Source of the DNA: Panonychus citri
Taxonomy: Eukaryota > Arthropoda > Arachnida > Trombidiformes > Tetranychidae
Direction: 5' to 3'
Assembly: GCF_014898815.1 (NCBI RefSeq)
Contig: NW_026515477.1
Location: 744,001 to 808,000 of the forward strand
Length of the DNA stretch: 64,000 nucleotides
Shown: positions 23,101 to 34,000 of the stretch, in pieces
Layout: the number at the start of each line of letters is the position of its first letter
Numbering within the stretch: the stretch's first letter is position 1
The notes under the pieces: generated by a model
What the model saw: only the letters and a program-made list of their open reading frames with translations
The model's database searches: none
Told to the model about the DNA's origin: nothing
Position numbers and translations under genes: made by a program

Positions 23101-26100
23101 GTTATTATATCTGTTTAATTGTTGTACAATAAAAAAGCGGAGAAAAAAAATTGATGAGTAATTAATGATTAGCTTAATTAAGGTTTGATTGTGTTAAGAA
23201 AGTGATTTACTATTATGATACAAATTATATAAAAGTTTAATTCTAATTGTTCAATTGAATAATTTTCTCATGATTAAAATAATAATAGTGATGTTATTTT
23301 TTTTCAGGGTTAATCAAAATTGATCATTATGGTTGTGATTATGATTAATGTTTACCTAATAATGATTGTTTCATATTCAAACACAATTAACTTTTTAGTT
23401 TGATGGGTTGTTAATCAAATGATGTAAGAAAAATTAACAATAAAAAAAATCAACAATTAGGTTAATCAAGAAAAATGAATCTACCAAAATGTTGAAACAG
23501 TCATTTGATTACCTTGAATGATAATGATTATTATTGTTGATTAAAAACATTAGCCTGATTAAGAAATAAACAATTAGTTGATCATTCATGATAATCAACA
23601 ATTTCTGTCAACGATAGTTAATCACATTGACCAATCTTAGAGACTCAACACTTGAATAGTAATAAAAGTTTAAATGATAATCATTTGTCATATTCAAAGA
23701 TAAAGGTCATTGGTGAAAGAACGTGTTTGAAGGTCATTTCAAGAACGTTCTTGTTTATTGTCAAATCTCAACCTTTTACCTGATAAAATAATCAACAAGA
23801 AAACTTACCTGATGATCATTTAGAATGACGAGATTCGCATATTTAAATTTTCGTATTCTTCACTTAAATTGGAGTAAATTTCGTCGAGAGTAATGTCAAT
23901 GCTGTTAAAGTAACTTTGATCGAGTAGAAGATTTTTGACCTCAATGACCTTGAAGTTTTCTATTCCGAGTTCTTCAATATTTAATAGCATCTATACAAAG
24001 TTCGACCTCTCTAGAGCGAATAGGTCCTAAGGTATAACTGAAAATCAGTTGAGTTCGAGAAATTTTCTTTTCACTTCCGTAAAATGGGACAAAATATTCC
24101 CAACGTATAAAAAGTGTCACCACAAAGTAGATAGTAAATGCTATTTACTGATATTCAGTGAAGCTCTTTAGTGTAAATGGTTTGGCCTCAACCGAACTTC
24201 GAACTTTTTATCGAGAAAATGGTCCAGCGTGAAAAGTATTAGGTCTAAGAAAATCTCTAGTGACAATCGAATCAATTTAAGTACCATTCCTTGCCCGTTA
24301 ACGACCAACAATTAAGCAATTTTGATCCTAATTTACATCCTAATCTCAGGTAAGATAATCCTAATTGTAACTTCCCTTTTTGTCTGAAATTTACTGAACA
24401 AGCCTTTAGTTTCATCTTAATTGTTTGCTGTCTGTTGGGTTAACCTGAAAATTTAAATTACGAAAGTGAAAGCAAATGATTAACTTTTTGTTTCTGGTTG
24501 ATTGTTTCAAGAATTAATTTTTTTCTCTCTCTCTTTCTTGATTAATCATTACGTTGATTCTTGTGCTTTTTAGTTGAACTTTTTTTTTTCTTTAATCATT
24601 TCAAGTTATCATGATGATCATCATGATCATCATGTCGACGGGATGTAATAATAACCTGTTGTGATTAAACCATCGTCTGAACAGTTAACCATTTAAGTAT
24701 TTAATCAAATGATTAAAATTGAAACACGAAAATTAAAACCCATTTGATGCTCATCGTTTTTATTTTTATTTTCTTATTGACTTAAGAAAAAGTTTAATCA
24801 TTAAATTTGATCAAAGTTAATTAATACAATTTGATTGCAAGTAATCATAATGATTAACCCTCAATAATTAATTTCTGTTTACAATTATTAATAATTGTTA
24901 ATAGTAATTTAATTAATGGTTAAAACTTTGGTTTTAATTTTGGTCTTGTTGGTGTTTGATTTTCACGATTTTTGCTCTCGTTTGATTGACAGTGATCTTT
25001 AAAAGTTAATTGTTGCAATATTATATTGATTTAATTTGTTTTTCTTCAGGTGAAACGACGTCTTAATCATGATGATCAATTGTTGGATGATTTAAATGAC
25101 GATTCAGATGGAACATCATTTTATTTTCTTCCACCGAAAACGTTAAGAGGAACAGCGAATCGATATGTTTCTCGATATATTCAAGAATCGAGTGCTAATG
25201 GAAATGGTGATCTCTCTTATTTAGAATCAGATGAAGAGATCAAACCATCTTCATTATCATCGACAATTAATTCTGGTCGATCATCTATATTACCCAATGG
25301 TCGACCAGGTCGAATGCGTGTTCGTAGGGTTGAACAATCTTCAGGCGATCATTTGATTGAACCTCATTCAGAATATAATTTTGACGATATTATTGTGCCA
25401 AACAGTTCATCTTCATTATCAGCCAAAAGAATCAACCTCAATGTTAATTCAACATCTTCATTAGATGGTAATAGTAATAATAATCAGAGATCTCGACCAA
25501 CTTCATTTGGTACTCGACGTCGAGTTAAAGTTAAAGAAACCGAACCTAACAGGGAACCCGGAACTGATCCGATATCTCATTTCATGGAAGTTGATATGAA
25601 AGAGAATGAAGAAGGAGACAAAGAATTACTTGATCCAGGATCGAGTGAAATTCGTGACACAATTGAGCCCAGAGGCGGTCAACAATTTCGACAGACTCTT
25701 CGTAATTCTGAATCACCTGTGAGCTCCATCAATTCTGGATTATCTCTTGATCCATATTCGCGATTTAAAAATGCCGATAATGACTTTGAAGAGCCACTGC
25801 CAAGACCTCAGGTGACATCTTCAGATTCTGAGACTATCGGTACTGGTAGACAATCAAATCCTCAATATCGACCCAATTATGAACATTACGAATCACGAGG
25901 TGGATCATCATCATCTTCTTCTGGAGGAAGAGATACTATTGTTGGCGGTGGATTAGAAAGTGGATTTACTGGTATTATTCCAGGTTCTTCTTCATCCTCA
26001 TCATCTTCTTCTTCTTCTCCCTCCTCTTCGTCTTTATCTTCCTCTCGTCATCATCCTTCTCTTATTCGTTCGACTGAAAACTCTGACCCTGTTCGTGGTA

Positions 26101-29100
26101 TTCGTGCTCGTTACTTTAGACCCCAAACTGTTGGTGATTATCGTCAATCAAATCATGCTTATATTAGCGGTAATCGACTTCCAACAATTCTAATTCCAAA
26201 CCAGGATATACGACAACAACTTCCTCGTCCCTACTATGTGACAACCTCACCACCCACTCTAACATCTCCTCCTCTTTACACAACTTATTCTGATCTAAGT
26301 TTATCAGGATTATCTGGTTATCAATCAAACCCGTCATCAGATTTTGACCTTAGACCACAGAGACCAAGTCGAGTTGAACCTGCTCGAAGACCACCAGCCT
26401 CTCATTATCGAACCATGGTTGCTGATCATCTAATCGACGAAGATGAAGGATATAATGTTCGAGGTATTACAACAGTCTCACCTCCACCAACCAGGCCATC
26501 GACAATCAGAACAACCCGAACAACAACAACCACCACAACTCCATCAACCCCCATTTCGCGAGTTGAACCAATCTCACGAGATTATAATTATGGTTATGAT
26601 GCTGATCGAACTCGACAACCAAACTATGATTACTCTGATCAACCGATTCACCGTCAGAATCCTCAAGCTAATCAAAGAGGAAGTAACAACAATCGCCAAT
26701 CAAATGAGCGATCTTATCGAAATCAATTTTATTCCCAAGCCACTGCAACAACAACCTCGACCACAACAACGACGACAACAACAACGCCCAAACCAGTTCA
26801 ACGATATAACAACAATAATAATTTCGAGCGGACAAATGACCGAGGTCAACCTCCTAATTACAGGTTCGTCTTTATCTGAACTTTTCCTTTGCCTCAATTT
26901 TTCACTTCCTGACTAAAAACACACACACAAATTAATCTAATTGACAATTATATTAATCAATATTAATGAGAATAGACTTTACCAACAATTAACATTAACA
27001 TTTATGATTAACTTATATACAATTATTATTAATAGAATCCATGATCGGATGGATTTAATTGCTTCAGTTATTGGCCTGATTTCATATCGCTTTTGATATT
27101 CACTTTCAATCATTAGTTTGGATTAGATTAAATTGTTGCTGTTCCTTTGATTAACTGATTTAAGGTGGGAAAATGTTGATTGTTGACAGTTTATTTGTAT
27201 TATTATTTTGATGTTTCTCTTGATTAGTAATATAAATATTTTCAACTCTTAATTGTGATTACTTGGATTGGGTTTGTTTGTTTCTTTGATTGTTGCTGAT
27301 TTAAATGTGATCACAATTCAAGTGTAAAAATTGTTGAAAACAAATTATAACAACAAAATTAACGAAAACAAATTAACTAATTTAACTTTTTTTTCCAACT
27401 TATAATTACAATTACAATCATATAAAGTTTGATTATTTTTACCAATATTAATACTTGCTAATAGGTTTGGCTTTTTTAGTTAATCTTTATATACTTTAAT
27501 TACAATTGACTTGATGAATTAGATTAATTTTGATTAATCAGTATTCAATTTAGTGATTTAACTAATATTTTTATCACAATAATGATTAATATTTAAGTCA
27601 ATCATTTGAAAATTAGGTTCAACTTTTTTACCAATCATTTTAATAGTTTAATTTATTGATCATTGTTAAATTGTAATGGACAAGATTATTATTAGAGGAA
27701 ATGTATTTACTATTAGTTGATTTAATTGTAAACACGATTTATATTATAATAGTAATGATAATCAGCATCTTGATGATACATATTTATTAATATGTTGGTC
27801 ACTTTTTTATTTATTTATTATGTTGTTTAGGTCAATGGTTCCGGTCAATTAAAATAAATTGTTCAATTGTGTTCATTTTGATTTGAAATTGATATTTGCT
27901 ATTTGAATGAGAAAACAAAATCAATTGTTTATCAAATTGTTTGATAAAATTGAGGTTTTATTTAACTCATGTAATCATGTTGAATCGTGATTTGTTAAAT
28001 TGATTGTGATTATAATATAAAATTACAGTTATGATTATCATTTAAGTTGAGGTAAAATTATCAAATTGCTGATTATGTAAAAGATTTTAATCAAATCAAT
28101 CTGATTTTATCTAAATTTTTTTGATTCAGTTCAGACGCATAATCATCAGTCTTGATTGTTAATTGTTTATGTCATTATTTGGTTAGTTGATCAAATTTAA
28201 TTCATTTTCTAAGGAAAACAGGAAAAGTTAATCGAGTGTTAATCTTGTACCAGAAGGAGATTAACATTAATCACTAATAATTTGTGTGTCAGTTGATTAT
28301 CAATAATCTTTTTTTTCGAGTTTTTAATCAACTTAATGATAAGATTAACAATTATTGTCTCTATGGGATAATCAATCTCGTTTTTGTTTACTTGGTCAAT
28401 TTAATTGCTATTTTTAGGTCTGATTATGATTCCGCGCCGATGACAGCAACAGTCGCCCCACCAAATGACTCAGAATCGCCTAATTCTGGATCAGGATTTC
28501 GTATTCGACCTGCAGGTCGACCATTAGGTGGTCGTCGTCGACGTAAACGACCAAGAGCTCAAATTGCCGCTAATCAAGGACCAGTGAATGGACAAAATAG
28601 ACAACCAACAACCACTACAACCACAACTACAACAACCTCCGCTCCACCTCCAGCTCCATATTATTACGATGATTATGATGATAATGAAGATTACGAGTAC
28701 GATTATCAGCCGACCACCACAACAACCGTTCGTCCTCGACGTAAAGGTAGACGAGGTCAAGGAGGTCGAGGCCGACAACGAACCAGCACAACCCCGTCAA
28801 CAACAACCACCACAACAACCACAACACCAGCACCCACAACAAGGACACTATCACCAGGCTATAAACACCGAGCCGACAAGAGGATAATTGATTACATGGC
28901 TGATCCCAATTTCCCTCATGAATTAAAAGGAGCTGATTTAACTGATTACCCATTTTACATTTCCCTACCAACCGAAATTAACTTTAATTGTGAAGGTCGA
29001 CATGATGGTTATTATGCTTCCATTGAACATAAATGTCAGGTAACTTTGAACAATCAATTTAATTGCTCTTCTTCTCAATCTTCATTAGTATTATTATTTA

Positions 29101-29628
29101 ATTGTTTCGTTTGCCTTAATTTCATTTTTCTCGGCTCTTTAAATTCACTTAAATAGTAAACATTTGACTTTTAAATTTTGATTGATTGCTGAGAAAACTT
29201 TTATAATAAGCTTGATGGCTAAAATAATAATCTCATTTCTCACCTCACAATTAGCTTGGTACAATTTAAATGAATTAAAACAATTGTTAATTACTTTTCT
29301 TTTTTTGCTTCTTCTCATTCAGGTTTATCATCATTGTGCCATTGGTCATCGATATGATTTCTTATGTCCAAATTATACTCTATTTGATCAGACAACATTT
29401 ACTTGTCGTTTCGTTAATACAGTTGATTGTTTGAAATCAGAAAATCATTTTAATCGTAATGACGATTTATATGTTGAAACAACGGAGAAACCGGAAAATA
29501 ATGATAAACCAAAATCCAAAAGGAAAAGGAAAAGGAAAGAAACAAAAGAGACGAAGAGGAAGCAATTAAATCGGAAGCAAGTTCAAGAATTAATGAATCT
29601 CCAATTGTTTCAACACAATCAACATTAA
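20173..29628 (+). CDS. Secreted chitin-binding cuticular protein (CPAP1-type, one CBM14 domain)
   Basis: Exons 20173-20283, 25050-26863, 28418-29039 and 29323-29628, all GT-AG and in phase, give 950 residues. Exon 1 encodes a signal peptide (hydrophobic core YYILWILIATIITI, probable cleavage after INQA). Exon 2 and the first half of exon 3 are disordered, rich in Ser, Arg, Thr and Pro, with poly-Thr blocks and basic RRRRKRPR. The conserved part spans exons 3 and 4: YPFYISLPTEINFNCEG, then a peritrophin-A/CBM14 domain with cysteines in NFNCEGRHDGYYAS, HKCQVYHHC, FLCPNYT, FTCRF and VDCLK. Proteins of this family bind chitin in the exoskeleton. The frame stops at 29628, but another frame stays open to 29741 and looks more natural, so the tail is uncertain (see findings). 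The 4.8-kb first intron is the longest coding intron here. Confidence 0.8.
23820..24220 (-). pseudogene. Decayed protein-coding relic of unknown family
   Basis: Base composition here is more even than in the surrounding intron, and the minus strand reads as protein in pieces. One frame runs from 24144 to 23974 and contains the phrases VVTLFIRWEYFVPFYG and LGPIRSREVELCIDAIKY, with an in-frame TAA just before it. An overlapping frame, offset by one base, runs from an ATG at 23990 to a TAA at 23820 (56 codons) and contains ELGIENFKVIEVKNLLLDQ and LDEIYSNLSEEYENLNM. Joining them needs at least one frameshift and one stop to be bridged. I do not recognise the family. It could be an old gene fragment or part of a mobile element. 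Confidence 0.35.
24608..24627. repeat. 20-bp perfect palindrome of GAT/ATC units
   Basis: ATCATGATGATCATCATGAT equals its own reverse complement. It sits in a GAT/CAT-rich patch about 420 bases before the second exon of the CPAP1-type gene. It may be a by-product of the microsatellite rather than a binding site. Confidence 0.7.
26864..28417 (+). other. Second intron of the CPAP1-type gene
   Basis: A 1.55-kb AT-rich intron, donor CAG|GTTCGT and acceptor TTTTTAG. Nothing else was recognised in it. Confidence 0.7.
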
Positions 29629-29876
29629 CGACAACAATTAATTATACTACTAATAGTAATCATGATAATAGAAGTGATAATTTTAGTAATAAGACAAAAG
29701 TGAAAAACAAACTTGATAAAAGATTGAAAAAAGTTTCGTGATCAAAACAAACACCGAAAAAATTGTAATATCAATGCGATTGAGAGATCAACAAGTGGAA
29801 AGTTAAACACAACATCAATTAACCGCTAATTGTTTATAATCATTAAATCAATAGATTCTAAATAAATTATATTATG
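29629..29876 (+). other. 3' end of the CPAP1-type gene
   Basis: The first 113 bases stay open in a frame offset from the preceding exon, ending with TGA at 29739-29741, and probably belong to the coding region (see findings). The rest is AT-rich, with AATAAA-like words around 29860, and is taken as 3' UTR. Confidence 0.5.
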
Positions 29877-30196
29877 TTTTCATGAGAAGAAAATGTTTGT
29901 TCATTATTTTGAAATTCGCACTTCTCGTAATCAATTTATTTCGGTTTCTCTTGTTCTTAGTAACCAAACCGAAATCAGGTCCATATTGGCCTTTCGGGCG
30001 ACTAGTAGTTCCAAAGATAATCTGTGAAAGATTATTTAGCAATTGGTTCGGACTCATGATGATAAGTAAGTTTGTTTTAATCTATTAATTTGGTACTTTT
30101 GATTGAGTTATGCGATTTTAATGATGATAATTTTCTAGCTTGAACCCTCTGTGATTTGCTATTACTCTAAGAAGTTCTGATAATTTCGTTATGATG
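29877..30196 (+). pseudogene. Internally deleted partial copy of the SF3B3 5' region
   Basis: Three blocks match the neighbouring SF3B3 gene in the same order and orientation. 29877-29974 matches its leader (about 30875-30971), 29975-30052 matches part of exon 1 (about 31234-31305), and 30053-30196 matches the end of exon 2 plus most of intron 2 (about 31507-31640), including the splice donor. The parts between the blocks are missing, including the SF3B3 start codon, intron 1 and most of exon 2. Block two also has about 12 extra bases. A 68-codon frame from 29882 reads through it but is a by-product of the copy, not an independent gene. Because introns are kept, this is a DNA-level duplication and not a retrocopy. 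Confidence 0.85.
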
Positions 30197-30420
30197 TTTA
30201 GATTTACTTTTTTAAGTTGTCGCTGTTGGTATGATATATACAGTATTTAACTAAAAGGTGATGTGATGTTATAAGTGTCCATTGTATCCATTTGGTGATT
30301 TTCTCTTTCCGGTGATCTAAATTTTTGTGTTTTCTTTTCTTTTTTTCTCAAATGGACGCCATGATAATAACTAACTTGAAACTAGAAGAGAGTGAATAGA
30401 TTTTTATAATATTATGTACC
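30197..30420 (+). other. Spacer between the SF3B3 relic and the Toll-like relic
   Basis: AT-rich sequence with no match seen elsewhere in the window and no coding frame. Confidence 0.6.
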
Positions 30421-30858
30421 ATGCAATCCATTAACTATTTACTATTGTTGTTATTACTCTTTTGAACCAACAATCTTGGATTAATTGTAGTAAAATTTGC
30501 TGATTGTTATTCATCATCTATTTTACCATCATCTTTATCTCCATCTTCCGAGCTGATTCAAGATGGTAATCGACCATTGGAAAGTATTGATCTTTCTTTC
30601 AATGGGATGTCTTCTGTTCCTGATGAGCTTTTCTGCCAACTTTCCAACTTAGCTGTCATCAATCTTTCCAATAATTTGTTCACCGATGTAGTATCCATTG
30701 GATTTTCATCTTCTGTTAAACGTTCATCTTCATCTAAAAACAATAACAATAATAATAATAATGGTAGTGGTCAAAACTCTAGTTGGTCCCATTGTTCAGT
30801 TAATTCTACAAGCCAATTGGATTTATCTTACAATCGTCTCGCAGTTTTAACTGAATTA
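30421..30858 (+). pseudogene. Truncated Toll-like leucine-rich-repeat fragment
   Basis: One reading frame starts with an ATG and a signal-peptide-like stretch (MQSINYLLLLLLLF), hits an in-frame TGA at 30463-30465, and then continues open. It encodes leucine-rich repeats: LESIDLSFNGMSSVPDELFC, LSNLAVINLSNN and LDLSYNRLAVLTE, with an Asn/Ser-rich insert between them. The LFC-then-xLGFS spacing resembles the N-terminal repeats of the long arthropod Toll receptors (Toll-6/7/8/18-wheeler). That ectodomain normally has over 20 repeats plus a TIR domain; here it stops abruptly where the SF3B3 leader begins (about 30870). Truncation and the stop argue for a dead fragment. The Toll assignment rests on a short stretch and is moderate. 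Confidence 0.6.
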
Positions 30859-30876
30859 TATTCTTATTATTTTTTC

Positions 30877-31014
30877 ATGAGAAGAAAATGTTTGTCAATT
30901 ATTTTGAACTTCGCGCTTCTCGTAACCAGTTTAGTTCGGTTTCTCTTGTTGCTTAGTAACCAATCCGGAAGCACGAGTGGAGGTTTCATTTTTTTTGTTC
31001 TTGCTTATAGTTAA
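30877..31014 (+). CDS. Upstream ORF in the SF3B3 leader
   Basis: ATG to TAA, 45 codons, hydrophobic (core IILNFALLVTSLVRFLLLL). It ends 40 bases before the SF3B3 start codon at 31055. It is in frame with the Toll-like fragment to its left, so the two read as one chimeric open frame. The first 90 bases are also present in the upstream relic copy, where they remain open. It may simply be a leader uORF; translation is not shown by sequence. Confidence 0.3.
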   Translation: MRRKCLSIILNFALLVTSLVRFLLLLSNQSGSTSGGFIFFVLAYS

Positions 31015-31054
31015 TTGTTTTGTTTCTTGGTTGGTTTTATTAACCAAAGTTATC

Positions 31055-34000
31055 ATGCATCTGTATAACATTACCCTGCAAAGGGCAAGTGGTATTACTC
31101 ATGCCATCCATGGGAACTTTGCGGGTTCTAAACATCAGGAAATCGCCATTTCCAAGGGCAGAACTTTGGAATTGATTAGGCCTGATATTAATACGGGTAA
31201 GATTCACACCCTTGTTTCCGTTGAGGTTTTCGGTATAATCAGGTCCATGTTGGCCTTTCGGTTAACTGGTGGTTCCAAAGATTATTTAGCAATTGGTTCG
31301 GACTCTGGTCGGATTGTTATCCTTGAATATAATCCTACTAAGAATGTTTTTGAAAAGGTGAGTTGATGTTTTTTTGCTTCTTTGTTTTGATGTTTTTTAA
31401 TTTGTAAGATTTGATTTTTAGGTGCATCAAGAAACTTATGGAAAAACAGGGTGTCGTCGAATTGTTCCTGGACAATACTTAGCTATCGATCCTAAAGGAA
31501 GAGCAATGATGATAAGTAAGTTTGTTTTAATCTATTAATTTGGAACTTTTGATTAAGTTATGCGATTTTAATGATGATAATTTTCTAGCTTGAACCCTCT
31601 GTGATTTGCTATTACTCTAAGAAGTTCTGATAATTTCGTATTCTTTTGTTAAGATATTTTTATTTTTGTTGAGTTGCACGTTTTATTGATGCTAATTTTT
31701 TATTACTCTTTTCAGGTGCTGTTGAAAAACAAAAGTTAGTCTACATTTTAAACAGAGATAGTCAAGCTCGTCTTACAATCTCTTCTCCTTTAGAAGCTCA
31801 TAAGTCTAATACTTTGGTATATCATACAGTTGGTATTGATGTTGGTTTCGATAACCCAATGTTTGCCTGTCTTGAAATGGACTATGAAGAAGCTGATAAT
31901 GACCCAACTGGTGAAGCAGCTCAAAGAACTCAACAAACTCTTACTTTTTATGAACTTGATTTGGGTCTTAATCATGTGGTTAGAAAGTACAGTGAACCAT
32001 TGGAAGAGCATGGTAACTTTTTAATTTCTGTCCCTGGAGGAACCGATGGTCCTAGTGGTGTTCTTGTTTGTTCTGAAAACTATATTACCTACAAGAATTT
32101 CGGAGATCAACATGATATTCGTTGTCCGATTCCCCGAAGACGTAATGATCTAGATGATCCTGATCGTGGGATGATTTTTGTTTGCTGTGCCACTCATAAG
32201 ACAAAGTCGATGTTTTTCTTTTTAGTTCAAACCGAACAAGGAGACATTTTTAAAATCACCTTAGAAACAGAGGACGAAACAGTCATGGAGATTCGTTTAA
32301 AATATTTCGACACAGTTCCAGTTGCCACAACAATGTGTGTACTTAAAACAGGCTTTTTATTTGTAGCCTCTGAATTTGGCAACCATTACCTTTACCAGAT
32401 CGCCCATTTAGGTGACGATGATGATGAACCTGAACTAAGTAGTGCTATGCTACTTGAAGAAGGAGACACATTCTTTTTCAATCCAAGATCTTTAAAAAAT
32501 TTAGTTCTAGTCGATGAGATTGAATCTTTATCACCTATCATGTCATGTCAAGTTGCAGATATTGCAAATGAGGATACACCTCAACTGTTGATGGCCTGTG
32601 GTCGTGGACCTCGATCATCACTAAGAGTCTTGAGACATGGACTGGAAGTCTCAGAAATGGCAGTTTCCGAATTACCAGGAACTCCTAATGCCGTTTGGAC
32701 AGTAAAGCGTCGCGCTGATGAAGAGTACGATGCTTACATCATCGTTTCTTTTATCAATGCCACTTTAGTTCTCTCGATTGGTGAGACTGTTGAAGAAGTC
32801 ACTGACTCAGGGTTCCTTGGGACAACACCAACTCTTGCATGTGCTCAGATTGGAAATGACGCATTGATTCAGGTTCGTAAAACATTACTAATCTTTTGAA
32901 CGATAAATCATTATTTTTAAGTGTTTCATCTTTCTCTTCTTACAGATTTATCCTGAAGGTATTCGTCATATTCGTGCTGACAAAAGAGTAAATGAATGGC
33001 GGACACCCGCTAAAAGACATATCCTCAAATGTGCCATCAACCATCGCCAAGTTGTTATCGCATTGACCGGCGGTGAATTGGTTTACTTCGAAATGGATGT
33101 TAGTGGTCAACTTGAAGAATATACCGACAGAAAAGATATGACCTGTGATGTCATTTGTATGGCTCTTGGAGCGATACCTTCTAGTGAACAAAGATCTCGA
33201 TTTCTGGCTGTGGGTCTTGCAGATAACACTGTAAGAATAATCTCTTTAGATCCTGATGTAAGTAAATCAATAATTTGTTGCCATTTTTTTTCGTTGAATA
33301 TGATGATTTCCAATTATGTCCGTGTTTCAGCTGAATCACAATGTTGACACTATAATCCTGACTAAGTGTCCAATTCACAAACAAAACTTTATCCTGTTCC
33401 AAAAGTGACTCAATTTCTACTTTTTTCCCCTCTCTATTTAGGATTGTCTCTCACCATTATCCATGCAAGCACTACCCGCTACACCAGAATCTCTTTCAAT
33501 CGTTGAAATGGGTGCTGGTACCAAAGAACTTAGAGATATTTCGAGTGAAAGATTATATCTCAATGTTGGTCTTCAAAATGGTGTACTTTTACGTTCCATT
33601 CTCGATAATGTCACTGGTGAACTTTCTGATACTCGTACTCGATATTTAGGTACTCGACCTGTTAAATTATTCCGTATTCAGATGCAAGGTTGTGATGCAG
33701 TATTAGCCATTTCCAGTCGCTGTTGGTTACTTTATTACCATCAAAGTCGTTTTCATTTAACCCCATTATCATACGAAACCCTTGAGTTTGCCTCTGGTTT
33801 CACATCTGAACAATGTCCAGAGGGCATTGTTGCCATTTCTGGTAACACTCTAAGAATTTTGTCTCTCGAAAAATTGGGAGCAGTGTTCAACCATCAATCT
33901 TTTCCACTTGAATACACTCCCAGAAAATTTGCCGTACATCCTGAAAGTGGTAATTTAATGATTATCGAAACAGATCATAATGCTTACACAGAGATTTCTA

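Larger units (their letters stand above)
20284..25049 (+). other. First intron of the CPAP1-type gene
   Basis: A 4.77-kb intron, mostly AT-rich and rich in CAATTAA words. It holds a decayed coding relic on the minus strand (23820-24220) and a 20-base perfect palindrome (24608-24627). No other coding exon with usable splice signals was recognised inside it. Confidence 0.6.

Noticed and set aside
23900..24350. Looked for a tRNA or structured RNA in the less AT-rich patch
   Set aside because: No cloverleaf with a TTCGANNC-type loop and matching arms could be drawn; protein-like frames on the minus strand explain the composition better.
29882..30088. 68-codon frame (begins MRRKC) as a new small membrane protein
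   Set aside because: The whole stretch is a rearranged copy of SF3B3 leader, exon and intron DNA. The similarity to the frame at 30877 is inherited from that duplication.
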